From NCBI RefSeq assembly GCF_965363235.1, contig NC_134845.1, forward strand, positions 32,784,154 to 32,848,153: a stretch of 64,000 nt of DNA, read 5' to 3'. The stretch comes from Mytilus galloprovincialis (lineage: Eukaryota > Mollusca > Bivalvia > Mytilida > Mytilidae). A program made the translations under genes and the position numbers. Under the pieces are notes generated by a model. It had not been told where the DNA came from, made no database searches, and was given only the letters and a program-made list of their open reading frames with translations. Positions 15,501 through 26,100 of the stretch are shown here, in pieces. The stretch's first letter is position 1, and every line of letters starts with the position of its first letter.

Positions 15501-16088
15501 CAAGGCTCCGTGTTGGAGGCCGTACTTTGACCTATAATGGTTTACTTTTTTAAAATTGTTATTTGGATGGAGAGTTGTCTCATTGGTACTCACACCACAT
15601 CTTCCTATATCTATTTGGTAACTCTTAGATTTGCTCTCTTCACGTATGCCTCAAAAACCAGACAAAACATTTAAAAAAAATACAATCTTCAAAGACATTT
15701 CTTTACACACAGATATTAAATGAGCTTACCAAACCAAGTCCATACAAAAGCAGGTTCATTATATACCATTATGGCCACCGTATCACCTTGCTTCAACCCA
15801 AGACCCAAAGCCACGTTTGCCACTTTATTTGCCATTTTGTCCACTTCTGTAAAACTGTATGACCTCCCTTTATGAATTATCATCGGCTTGTGACAAAACT
15901 TATCAGCTGTTCTCTCAAATAAATCTATAGGTAATTCTTTTTTCCTCTTGCTTTTTTCAATTTGGATAACAGTTTTTATAGCAATTGATAGAAACTTGAT
16001 ATCTCCATATAACCATGGAAATTTTATCCGTATCAGCAGATACAGAGCTCCTAATGCACCCAAACATGCTGTCAGAAACTTTAACATC
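3561..16088 (-). CDS. SLC27/very-long-chain acyl-CoA synthetase-like, copy 1 (complete, 10 exons, 625 aa)
   Basis: Fatty-acid transport protein/acyl-CoA synthetase that activates long or very long fatty acids with ATP and CoA at membranes. Exons in order: 16088-15730, 13941-13831, 13161-12946, 9738-9577, 8468-8344, 7026-6835, 6220-6127, 5783-5585, 5130-5033, 3883-3561. All have AG/GT borders, and the phases sum to one 1,878-base frame from ATG 16087. A hydrophobic anchor covers about residues 3-22. The AMP-binding loop [11 protein letters not shown] lies near 222-232, LPLYHSAG near 264-271, and IYGATE near 361-366. The SLC27-specific block [18 protein letters not shown] spans exons 8-9, and EGRAGMA opens exon 10. 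Length fits the family (about 620-650). An earlier in-frame ATG at 16114 is rejected because an acceptor site lies at 16090-16089. The wording is closest to SLC27A2/A6 as I recall them. The introns are full of mobile-element remains. Confidence 0.93.
3975..4265 (-). repeat. Dispersed repeat, 'accaagtcaggaat' family (intron copy)
   Basis: The stretch around 4088-4110 (ttcctgacttggtacagaa) and its flanks match, on the opposite strand, sequences near 44890 and 51415. Other diverged copies lie near 41455, 43765, 54600 and 56250. Family unknown; it lies in the last intron of SLC27-like copy 1. Confidence 0.55.
7273..7872. mobile_element. MITE-like element A1, TTAA-type ends
   Basis: About 600 bp with perfect inverted ends TTAAGGTAGAT and ATCTACCTTAA. 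It is a diverged copy of 8608-9211: both contain the block AGCAAGAAAACAAGTTCGG and a second 'cggtgaccc' block about 180 bp further on. No transposase. The 121-codon frame inside it is low-complexity and not a gene. TTAA may be the target duplication. It lies in intron 5 of SLC27-like copy 1. Confidence 0.7.
8608..9211. mobile_element. MITE-like element A2, same family as 7273-7872
   Basis: About 604 bp, starting TTAGGGTG and ending CCACCTTAA. It shares colinear internal blocks with the copy at 7273, including AGCAAGAAAACAAGTTCGG. Its ends are more decayed than those of A1. It lies in intron 4 of SLC27-like copy 1, 140 bp from exon 5. Confidence 0.65.
9962..10886. mobile_element. Hairpin-bounded element with 161-bp tandem array (Helitron/pearl-like architecture)
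   Basis: A tandem array of unit exactly 161 bp begins at 10028, 10189, 10350, 10511 and 10672; the fifth unit is cut at about 10806. Each unit starts caagaaccat and contains a 'cttgacctccattttgtcat' block. The array is bordered by a short hairpin on the left (gctgtc/gacagc, 9969-9985). On the right are a C-rich CCGCC microsatellite (about 10816-10840) and a second hairpin (atttttgt/acaaaaat, 10865-10881). AACCGG and CCGGTT lie near the two ends. A core of about 160 bp in tandem plus a microsatellite is the layout described for bivalve 'pearl' elements, which are usually linked to Helitrons. The family call is inference from layout. Confidence 0.7.
11097..12734. mobile_element. Inverted-repeat (foldback-like) DNA element with clustered CCAAACGTGTCC motifs
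   Basis: Ends are inverted copies: TGGAACACTC at 11097 against GAGTGTTACA ending at 12734. The similarity extends through CCTTCCCCCCAAACGTGT for at least 55 bp. About seven copies of CCAAACGTGTCC, some imperfect, lie in the left 160 bp, and about seven of its complement in the right 180 bp. The middle (about 11480-12400) is an imperfect tandem array of roughly 105-bp units sharing ATACTTGCAACTGGACAAT. Possible 4-bp flank duplication AATA. No transposase. It lies in intron 3 of SLC27-like copy 1. The superfamily is unknown to me. Confidence 0.72.
14240..15260 (-). mobile_element. LINE (non-LTR retrotransposon) fragment: end of reverse transcriptase and C-terminal zinc motif
   Basis: Read on the minus strand in pieces of more than one frame. 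It contains [16 protein letters not shown], then [12 protein letters not shown] and [11 protein letters not shown], then a GELGHLP block, and finally [18 protein letters not shown]. It ends with a CIYCH..E..H....CP zinc-type motif. These are the usual C-terminal blocks of CR1/Jockey-group LINE proteins. The copy is 5'-truncated and frameshifted, so it is dead. It lies in intron 1 of SLC27-like copy 1. The clade call is inference. Confidence 0.78.
15480..15608 (-). repeat. Dispersed repeat, 'tgtctcattggcaatcataccacat' family
   Basis: Matches in blocks the copies at 25530, 41630 and 44225 (same orientation) and 21655, 40384 and 51612 (opposite orientation). The shared order is a 'ggccgta...gacctatagttgtt' block, then 'gttgtctcattgg', then 'accacatctt'. 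It lies in intron 1 of SLC27-like copy 1. Confidence 0.6.
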
Positions 16089-16178
16089 CTAAAACGAAAA
16101 ATGTATAATAACAATTTAATCTCATCAAATTGATATTGGGTCTGATGACTAAAACGGAAATCATATATGTACAGACTT

Positions 16179-16212
16179 ACAGTACCTGGCCAAAAGTATT
16201 TGTCACCTGCAT
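16179..16212. repeat. Possible Tc1/mariner-type terminal inverted repeat remnant
   Basis: CAGTACCTGGCCAAAAGTAT followed by TTGTCACC resembles Tc1-like ends as I recall them. I found no inverted partner nearby and no transposase. It sits about 90 bp upstream of the first coding exon of SLC27-like copy 1, so it may lie in the 5' UTR intron. Confidence 0.3.
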
Positions 16213-16410
16213 TATTTTGCTATATATTTCATACAAAAACATTATTTTTTTTTAATATTTTGAAGGCATTTATGGCTGGATTTTTATCAACATTCAAAGG
16301 ACGTAGAATTATCTCAAGTATGTTGGTTTATTTGGTAATAGTTTGTCTGCATGTGTTTTTGTTTTCTCTTGATGTGAACACATACAATATTTTTTTATAA
16401 TTTAATTTGG

Positions 16411-16414
<4 letters not shown>

Positions 16415-16449
<35 letters not shown>
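16415..16449. repeat. (AT)n microsatellite
   Basis: About 17 uninterrupted AT units. It is flanked by weakly similar inverted sequence (about 16315-16400 and 16460-16560). Confidence 0.9.
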
Positions 16450-16450
<1 letters not shown>

Positions 16451-17098
16451 TATACAGAAAATATTATTTGTGTTTATCTTGTGAAAAAATCAAAATGATC
16501 CTAAAAAAAAATATAACCAAATAAACAAATAAACCTGTGACAATTCTGCTTCTATTAGTACTAGGTTGCTTAAAATCAAACCAAAAATTACCCCAAAATA
16601 TCTTTTTGAAAAAAATGTAGTTTATATACAAAATATAGCGAAAAATCTCAAGTGAAAAATAGTTATCATGGTTATGGCCACACTCTGCATGTGGTATGTT
16701 GTCTTTTATTTTCGTCAAATAATTGTTATTTTTTTTATTTGAATTATAAAGTGGTAAGTTGACTCTGATCTATGATAAATTGTATCTTTATATATATCTT
16801 TAACTGACAATGGGTTAAAACTAAACTATTATACAGAATAATGGGTAAAAAATTCAAAAACAAACATTGAAACAGTGAATAATGAAGTACACATGAACTA
16901 AATTTGAGGAGTCGAAAATAATATGCCAGAAACTAAATAATAAAGAAAATTTCCATAATAAATTATATACAAGATATAAAAAATCATCATAATGTGAATA
17001 TGTATTCAATATCATTTAATTTATTTTATTCATCAACTGTCTTATAAAAAAACCATTGAATTGTCAACTTGTTAAGAATTTACCGATGAATCTGTTAT

Positions 17099-17104
<6 letters not shown>

Positions 17105-17151
<47 letters not shown>
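17105..17151. repeat. (AT)n microsatellite
   Basis: About 23 AT units, ending where the inverted-repeat element at 17152 begins. Confidence 0.9.
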
Positions 17152-17155
<4 letters not shown>

Positions 17156-18868
17156 GTGTACATTTTATTATTTTGTACAGGTAATTATTTGTACAAACAT
17201 TTTATACAAGTAATTACTTGTATGAAGCCATCATACAGGTTATTACTTGTACAAATATAATTGTACAGGTAATTACCTGTACAATTTTTGTGGAGAAAAA
17301 GATAATAACTTGTACAACTCACTATTTTTAGTGATATTTGTTTCTTCTTATTTAAAACTATTATCTTTGAGTTTGTTAGTCTGAATTTTTTTTCAATTGT
17401 TTATTAGTATTGATTTTGAAGTTTACAGACGAACGACCGACGCAAAGAAATAACATAATCTAACATGACACCTTGAGCAAATTTAGCTAAACAGCTTGAT
17501 GCCACTTACGGACTTCTGGTGAAAGTGACAACGCCGTTAAAAGCAAAAATAAATTGTAACCCTTCTACCATTTATTTTCAAATATAAATCATTACAAAAA
17601 GAAGCACAAATAAATTGTAACCCTTCTACCATTTATTTTCAAACATAAACCATTACAAAAAGTTGCATACATAATATCATATATTGGAAACAAAAGTCAA
17701 GCCTAGTAGATTAAATATTTTATTTGTTTGCACACGACAAGGAAGCATGACATCTGGAACTACACAACAAGTTCAATCTTTTGTCTTTACGTTTGCCTGT
17801 CTTACAGCCACCACGACAGCTGCAGTGAACATGGCCTTGGCCACAACTTACAGAAAGCAATTGTACATCTTTCCTGACGTTAACCTCAGCTTTTGCTCTT
17901 TCGACGGATCCCTGACTTTGAGGGTAACGTGCTTTACCATGCACTAATTATAGCTCTGGCCAAAGAAGTTTAAGTTCTGTAACTACATAAGACGTACATT
18001 CACTTCAATTATCACTTTGCAGAATATATGGAACTCCAAAAGGTAAAAAAAATGTCAGTGAGTTTGTAAGCCAATCCAGCTACTCTTTTTTGTCTTTTAA
18101 TTGTGCAGTTCACTATATTTGGTGATCCTGGTAGTGCATGATCCACTTTTTTCTCAAAACACACTGTTCACACATCTGAAAGAAAAGTCTGATAATTTCT
18201 CTGCTGATATCGGAATTTTTTTTAACTCCTTATATAGCCTCGCTCCATGCTCAACTCCAGAATGTGCAGGTCTAATCAAAGGGTAAAGTTTATCTACTGT
18301 ACAATAAAAAATTATTTCGTCTCCTTTGCGAATAATTTTTCAAGTCCTGCTACACTTAAAGCATCATACTGCCTTTAGAAATATCTTTGAATTCAGTCTT
18401 TTTGGAACTCAATTTTGCTTCTTTTACATAACTAAAAGTCTCTCTGTATCCTTCACATGTAAATATTGAATTATTAGAAGATTTATTATCATCACACAAT
18501 TAAGTTATTTCATCATGAAATTTCTTTTCTATACTGTTTTCCAATTACAATTTAGTTTTGACTACTAAACTGAACAGTTTTGCTCACATATTTGTTATAT
18601 AAAATGTACTCACACATTGAAAGTTTTTTTTGCTAATTTATAAATTATTTGTTAATAGAGAAACGATTTGTTGTGAATTTTAATTAGACCAAGGTAAAAT
18701 AACGATTTGTACAAGTTATTATCTTTTTCTCAGTAAAAATTGTACTAGTAATTACTTGTACAACTGAATTTGTACAATAACCTGTATGATGGGTCCATAC
18801 AAGTCATTACTTGTATAAAATGTTTGTACAGGTGATAACCTGTACAAAATAATAACATGTACACGACA
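17152..18868 (-). mobile_element. TIR DNA transposon with decayed integrase-like gene (Ginger/KRBA2-integrase type), fossil
   Basis: Starts TGTCGTGTACA and ends TGTACACGACA, with TA on both sides. Inverted ends of about 165 bp are themselves built from small palindromes such as GTACAGGTAATTACCTGTAC. On the minus strand, 17720-17944 encodes HGKARYPQSQGSVERA followed by a Cys-rich block (CSCRGGCKTGKRK, then LLCSSRCHASLSC). That pairing is typical of integrases related to KRBA2-like proteins and Ginger elements. Upstream sequence still shows an integrase-core LQSDN block. The element is broken, with several breaks, and the divergence between its two ends suggests moderate age. Ends in TGT/ACA fit Ginger-type elements; the exact family is inference. 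Confidence 0.72.
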
Positions 18869-19478
18869 TACATGTATATGTATTTCTGTAAATGAAAAAG
18901 TAGAGTTTCCAATTTTTGTACTTGTCGATAAACTTAAATGTGCGTTCCATACAATCATACTTGGTATAATAACATGAATAACAACTAACGATAAAAATAC
19001 ATTACACACGGGAGAAGATTAACGTTTAATCTATGCACAAACATGTCACATCATGAACTAGTTGCATAAATGAAATGATAATATTTTGAATATTATAATT
19101 GCCCAATTTCTTATGCATGTGTTATCGTAATAATGTGTTCTCTTGCAAATGAGATATTTACCTTAGTAAGTACCCTCAATCGACCTTTGACCGTTAAGAT
19201 ATACGGTAAGCAGTAACTCTATCATGTATAAGGATAATTTACTCCTTTATACAATCAACATCCTGATTTAATGTACATGTCATTGTATACACTTTGAAAA
19301 CTAATAATTATTCAATTAATGTTAGTTTTATTGAAACAAAATTAATTTACTTCGTCCAAGACCACCCTTGATTTTCGTATATAGTCCCTAGTGTTGAATG
19401 ACAGTGGGTTACTTGCCATCAATTTTTATACCCCTACCAAATTTATTTCCCAATGTTTAATGCCTCAAATTGCAAATA

Positions 19479-19491
19479 GGGGGGGGGGGGG
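19479..19491. repeat. Poly(G) run
   Basis: A run of about 13 G on the plus strand. Confidence 0.85.
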
Positions 19492-19528
19492 TGAAATTAC
19501 ACTGTAAAACAAATTTGGGTCCAGAACT

Positions 19529-20156
19529 TTAAGGGCATACGATACAGTTTTGAACCTGTATTTACAAGTTGATGAAAATTTGCATATAGGCTATTTTTTA
19601 CCAGATTAAATCAAATATGTAATAAAAAATATACCTTCATGTGCTACTTTTAGAGTAACATGAGGTCGAAATTTTGTATATTTGCTCAAAATTCAGATTT
19701 GTGTCCGTATTTTCTTTTTCGAAAGAAAGAAATAACTTTTTTGTTTTAAAAGATAAGCACAAATTGTTTTTTGTTAAATAATCGGTAATTTCTGTATTTT
19801 GTAAGTATCATTAAAAATTATGCAATTTTTATTCCGAAATAACTCTATATTTATCAAATGTTCAAGAATAGAGGAAAAACGTCATTTTTTGCTGCATGTT
19901 TATCAAAATTTAAAAAATCGCGATATTTACAGTTTTATAAAATTTGGGTCACATAGTCTCCTTGCAAAATGAAACAAATTGCTGTTTTAAAAAATAGGGG
20001 TCAATGCACTCGTTTTCAAATTAAATCAGTTTGAATGATAAAAATCAGTCGAAAAATGCATCTTTTCCCGATATGTCATAGTTTGACGTCGCGAAACATA
20101 ACATTTTACGTTAGCAACGTCATTACCTTCCCTGTAACTGTATCGTATGCCCTTAA
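19529..20156. mobile_element. MITE with 20-bp TIRs and TTAA ends
   Basis: 628 bp bounded by TTAAGGGCATACGATACAGT and its exact complement at the right end (CTGTATCGTATGCCCTTAA). No coding capacity. The outer TTAA is probably the duplicated target, as in piggyBac-type insertion, though the termini are not a standard piggyBac match. The flanks (ggtccagaact and ggaaagtagtgatttggtcc) appear to be one older repeat split by this insertion. Confidence 0.85.
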
Positions 20157-21380
20157 AGGAAAGTAGTGATTTGGTCCAGCTGAAAAAGGTTTAAAATTAG
20201 CACTTCGGAAGCTGTCAAACGATTTCAAGACGCCCTAAACATGCTGAACATAAAATTGTCCATATTTTGAGTTAAAGCCGATGAAGTTTTCTATAATTTT
20301 GATATAATTTGTCCCAAAAGTAGTACAATACACTGTAAAAATTTCATGGAGAAAGCGCAGGTGGGATTTATTTAATTTTCATTTATGTTCTAAAAGAAAT
20401 ACAATGTACACTACGAAATAATTGTGGTCTCGGACCATATAAATGTATGCTGGTTAATAAAGGCGAAAAATTATGGCAAGCCGTGACTAGTGTATTGAGC
20501 TATACAGCAATTCTCATACTGCAATTCACTTTATGTAAAGCTATAAATGCAATTCGTCATCTTGCAATTGCGTTTGGAAAACTACTTGAGCGGCAATTTT
20601 ATTTCTCTTTAAAATCATGTTTTTACTTTTTTACTTTTTTGTTCGAAAACAAGATTCGTTTATCTTAAGTTTGTATATTTCTAACTCATATTTACGATTT
20701 TGTTATTAGCATTTACAATAAAAAATCATGATGACCATTCAAACAATTATCTGTTAACATGGTTAAGTCCAAGATGTGATTCGTATATACGCATGTTACA
20801 CCCACATTTTCGATTTTCAAAACTCATATTAACGACAAAAAATATGGAATTTTGATGTATTACAAAATGATTTTTTCATGGTATACCGACACTACAACTT
20901 CATGACTTACATTTCAGACCCATTGTGTCGGCAATTCTGTTGCTAGGTGTAATAAAGACTGCTTTAATTAGTACGACAACGTGATGGTAAAGAAAATTCC
21001 TGGGGTTAATATAGACTACTAATTATAGGCCGCAAATTTTGTCCGTAAAACGGAAAAAAATAAATTTGATGAAATACGCATTGGGGTCACACTTTGTACT
21101 GGCTTTAAGCACTTCGGGTTATTTAAAAAAAAGGTTATATTATGTAATTTTGAATTATAAACATAACTTAATAATTATAGGTATTTAGTAATCGCCCTCC
21201 TTCTGCTCATTACTTTGTTTCATTAGTCGAGATTACAGAAGAGGGTGACAGAGAGTGAATTAATACGACGAATTTAACTCCGAAACATGTTTATATGAAT
21301 TGTTCAAGTTAGAAGCTTAATCAGTCGGTTGTCTTGTTTAAAATATCTGAGTTCTAGATTATTACAAAATGTATACCTAT
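20157..21380. other. Intergenic, no gene seen; probably old repeat
   Basis: AT-rich. The left part (ggtccagctgaaaaagg onward) looks like a dispersed repeat continuing from before the MITE. A 73-codon frame at 20447-20668 has no recognisable domain. Confidence 0.4.
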
Positions 21381-21630
21381 AACAAGAATGTTTCCCCAGT
21401 ACACGGATACCCCATCCGCACTATCATTTTCTATGTTCCATGGACCGTGAAAATGGTGGAAAATCTCTAATTTGGCATTAAAATTAGAAAGGAACATGTG
21501 TACTAAGTTTCAATTTGATTGGAGTTCAACTTCATCAAAAACTACCTCGACCAAAAACTTTAACATGAAGCGGGACAGACGGACGAACAGAAAATCGGAC
21601 GAGCAGACGGACGGACAGACCAGAAAACAT
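21381..21630 (+). repeat. Dispersed repeat, 'ccccagtacacggatacccc' family, copy 1
   Basis: Direct repeat of 22293-22512, sharing CCAGTACACGGAT, CATCCGCACTATCATTTTCT and ACCTCGACCAAAAACTTT. It ends in a cggacagacgga-rich stretch. Confidence 0.75.
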
Positions 21631-21654
21631 AATGCCCATAATTGGGCCATAAAA

Positions 21655-22150
21655 ATAAGATGTGGTATGCTTGCTAATGAGACAGATTCAGCTCTCAAGA
21701 GGAGACCACATGCCACAAAAATTAACAACTATGGGTCACCGTACGGCCTTCAACAACGCCGAACAAAAACCCATACCGCATAATCAGCAATAAAAAGCCC
21801 CGAAAAAAAAAAAAACAATTCAAACGAGAAAACTAACGCCCTAATATATGAACAAAATTACGAACAAAATCAAGAATATGTTACTGAGCAACAAACAATA
21901 ACCACCGAATTACAGGATCCTGAACTGGGAAAGGAACATACATAACGTGACTTATACATTCACGAATCAAAAAGACACTCAATACAGATGTTACAGTACT
22001 CTCAGTACTCGCAGTTTCTGACAGCTTGTTCAAAGCAAATAACATATAAAATATCAGTCAGTGCATATCCAAGAACAAATGGAGACATGCATTTTGTATT
22101 TATTTATATATTTATTCAGAGGTTGACCTTGCTGACTAATGACTCAAAAA
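21655..22150 (+). repeat. Dispersed repeat, 'caccgtacggccttcaaca' family
   Basis: Contains GGTCACCGTACGGCCTTCAA, then an A-rich 'aattcaaacgagaaaactaacg' block and a 'gcagtttctgacagcttgttcaaagc' block. The first block recurs at 51660-51710; related blocks recur near 40384 and 57520. Probably the 3' part of a retroposon family. Confidence 0.6.
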
Positions 22151-22292
22151 TCATCCTAATGATGAGCACCGAATGAGTGCTTTTTGACTATTTTCGTTCG
22201 TTTTAATTATTTTGTGTATAATTGTTTGCTTGCCACACACCTGTCATTTTGTTCAAATCAATGATAAATGGGTCTCCGTCTCTACAGCAATT

Positions 22293-22512
22293 ATGAACCA
22301 GAATGTATCCCCAGTACACGGATGCCCCATCCGCACTATCATTTTCTATGTTCAGTGGACCGTGAAAATGGGATAAATCTCTAATTTGGCATTAAAATTA
22401 AAAAGATCATATCATAGGGAACATTTTTACTAAGTTTCAAGTTGATTAGACCTCAACTTAACCAAAAACAACCTCGACCAAAAACTTTCACCTGAAGCGG
22501 GACAAAAGAAAG
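22293..22512 (+). repeat. Dispersed repeat, 'ccccagtacacggatgcccc' family, copy 2
   Basis: Second copy of the unit at 21381, about 910 bp downstream in the same orientation. Confidence 0.75.
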
Positions 22513-22750
22513 CAGTCGAAATTCACCAGAACAAAAGTCATAAAGAGACAGATCGAACTGAAATAATACCAATACCAGGGATAACAAAACCCCATCTATA
22601 TTTGTACCAGTAAAACCGAACTAAATAATATCGATTTATTGTGCATGTTATTGCGTGAAAACTATTTTACAAATTAAATATTAAAATACATTATATATAA
22701 CTATTCATATTATACTCTTATAATTAGAAGATATAAAAATTTTGAAATAT

Positions 22751-22852
22751 AAAATTGAGAATGGAAATGAGGAATGTGTCAACGAGACAAAAACCCGACC
22801 ACAGAGCAGAAAACAGTCAAAGGCCACTAATGGGTCTTCATTCTTCAACATA
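22751..22852 (-). repeat. Penelope-like element 3'-end fragment
   Basis: AAAATTGAGAATGGAAATG followed by a 'acgagacaaaaacccgacc' block is the terminal sequence shared with 27786-27850, 35610-35740 and 49456 onward. Orientation follows the reverse-transcriptase-bearing copy at 35610-36800. Confidence 0.65.
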
Positions 22853-23102
22853 ACTTGATTAGTTAATTTAAAAGTATTAAATAAAGCCACAGTACATACT
22901 CTATTACTTTCGAAGTAGTTATATAATACGTTAACGTTTTGCTATATGTGAAAAAGTTGTTCAAATAAAAGTAAAATTAAACATTCAATTTGCCATTGGG
23001 ACCGTTTAAAAAAACATAATTGTTGCTTTTCAGAGGTTATATTGGTTAAATCATACAATTATCTGCAATCTCTCTTTCAGTATATGTTACATCGTGTTCA
23101 TA

Positions 23103-26100
23103 TTATAGTTTAATTTCTTGTTTTTCAATTGCCATGGCTATTTCCTTGTCTAAAGTACAATATTTCTGTTTTTTAGTATTAAAGTAATAAAGCGGTTCTT
23201 TAACCACATCAGGATCGAATCCTTCTTTTTTCAGAGTTGCCTTTATTTGTTTGAATGTTGATGTAATGTCTAACATGTGTGTAAATCGTAGAAATCTAGG
23301 TATAGCGTATGATTCTAGCTCGTTGATACATCGTTGTTCTATTTGGGAAATCATGTCTGCAGTAGGATGTTTTTTTTCGGATTCGAGTAAGTTGATTGCA
23401 GCCATTCCTGCTCTCCCTTCGGAACCTTAAATGCAAATAAATACATAATTAACTATAATAGATAAACAGTTTAAATTGTAACTGTTGAATCGATTATGAA
23501 TAGTACTTATTTACAAATACCTTTGATAAGGGTTATATTCATAAAGTTAGAAAAGGAAAGCAAATGCGTTATAAACTTTTAAGTGAATGTCATATTAAAA
23601 AAACACATCTAATACTAAAATATAGTTGCAAATTCTTGGAACAAATCTCTCCATGATTTGCATTTGAAATGTATTTATATATTCCGGATTGAGTACAGTT
23701 GCGCATATTTGTAAATGGAAACGCTTAGTTGAAAATCAGATGAATCATTTTATATCGGGTTTTGCTTGTAATGTAATTTTTTTATTTTACTGTATTCAGT
23801 AGCAAACTTATAAGCCCTATATTGTTGGGATTATAACTGCAACTAAATAAAATTAGTATATTCTATTATTTTAAATTCACACAAATACAGTGCTGCATGC
23901 AATGACGTGTTTTGTGAGATGTAATTGTGGCCCAATAGATCCATTTTGTTTCACTTGATGTTATCATCTATATAGGACATTTGATACAGTTTGTACACGA
24001 GATATTTGAACTTGGGTCAAAACTAAAGGTAAACGAGTGATGCACTTAACAATGCTTAATATATTTCAGAATTCGATTTATTTGAAATGGGCTTTATAAT
24101 TACCTGGAAACATTCTTGAATAAAAATTGAAGAGAAATTTATAAAAAGTCGAAATGAAAGACAACATATATGTCGAAAATTGACGAACAGACAAACACCA
24201 GTTCCTAAAGCACTATCAGAAAACCAATTACAAGACAGCACGAACATCGCAGCAAAATGGTGGTGAATATATTCAGTTCTTTTCTTAATTGACATGTGGA
24301 ACAAATCGTGTTGTTCATTTTAATTAAAGATACATCGAAAGCCTAATGGAAAATCAGTTAAAAGTGAAATTCTTCGTTGAAAAATGCAAGTGCGTTCTTT
24401 GGTAAAACAGCTTTACAATAATGAATATCATGTTTTTAACTTAGTGATAATCTACAGAACTATCAACGACAATAAATTTCAGTTTTCATCATATATAAGA
24501 GTAGACCACTATACCTGGGACAAGAACTCCGTAGACACATGTATCTATTATAAATGGTAACTCTGTGATAATGTTAGCTACTTGTGTTGTTGAAACATTT
24601 TCACCTTTCCATCTAAAAAAACGTAACGAAAAAACTAGACGTAAAGTTTGTATTCTAATAAAAATTGTTTAGTTATTGATCAGCATTAGAATTGTTATTT
24701 TCTAAAATTTTGAAATACATTAAAAAGTACGAAAAATGGGGAAAAACAGTTTGGCCAAATATAATTATATGAAAAAAATAACCAATGATAAAATTGTAGT
24801 AAATAATACTGATAATGTAGCAAAAGAAGTATTTAAAACACTTAGCACTTATTAAGAAATATATGATAATCATGACCCCCTTATGATTAATTACATTTTT
24901 TACCAAACTAATGAAATATGAGAACTTTATCAATATCCGAAAATAATAATCAACATGTACCGATTTACCTATATGTATCTCCAAGCCTATCATAGAAATA
25001 ACAATAATGGTTTTCGTCATGGTAAAACAGGTCTCCAGAATTAATGTAAACATCTCCTTTTTTAAAAACATCATGGATAAGTTTTCGGTTGGTTGCATCA
25101 TCCCGGTTTTTATATCCTTCAAAAGGAGTTTGTTCACTGAGTGAACAAAGAAGAAGTCCAGGTTCATCTAAAATTATAACATTACTAAAACTTTACCAAT
25201 TGTACAATAATAAATGTAATAGTTATAGCGGGTTTAATTACTAGTACTTAGAACTTTTTTCTTATTCAAAACTCTTATTCTGTTTATTAATATTAACCAT
25301 GTACAGCTTGAAATTGACATTTGTGCGTATAAAGTATTTTCTTTTAGAAATACTGCTTTCTAGTATGTTCTTTTTGACCGGACCAAAATCAGTCTGTAAT
25401 AAAATGGTTGTCGTTTGTTTCTGTATACCTATTTTTATTTAGTTCATTATTTTGTACAGACATTTAATTTTCTGTTTTGAATTGTTTGACCTTTTTGAAT
25501 TTTGAGCCTTTATTTATGTCTTTACGATATGGGCTCACTTTGAAGGCCGTATTGTGACCTGTAGTTGTTAATTTTCGTGTCATTTTGGTCTCATGTGAAG
25601 AGTTGTCTCATTGGCAATCATACCACATCTTTTTTTATACATATTTTTTTAAAAATAATTAAATATTTATTTCAATTATTGGCTTGTTACAATATCCTTC
25701 ATGAGTTTGTACTCCTCCTGATGTTCCCTGTTACATTCCACTAATCACTCAGGGCAGTAAAAAATTCAAATAAAATCAAATGTATATGAAATAATATCAC
25801 TCAAAATGTTTGTTCATATGTTTTCTAATGGCTGATAAAACATGACTTTTAATTGTCAAACATGCTGTTCTATTGAACCCAAGACGACTTGAAAAACATT
25901 TACATTTTTTTTTCTTTTTTATATATACATTGCACAATATTAATTTTTCAGATACATTGTTTCTAACATTGTGATTTGAAAACTGGTCCGAAGTACAGTC
26001 GCCTATACAAATACAAGACTGTAGGATTGTATGATTTTGTTTTATCAGGTTAAGCCTTTTGACTTAGTATCTGTAAGAATTCGTTGATCCGGTTTAATTG

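Noticed and set aside
16315-16560. Weak inverted similarity around the (AT)n at 16415
   Set aside because: Arms are too diverged and T-rich to tell from chance by eye; a dot plot would decide.
17684-17947. 87-codon plus-strand frame
   Set aside because: Antisense to the integrase-like sequence at 17720-17944, whose motifs are recognisable on the minus strand.
24673-25167. 164-codon minus-strand frame
   Set aside because: It is exon 8 of SLC27-like copy 2 (24969-25167), partly in another frame, read through into the intron; the donor is at 24968.
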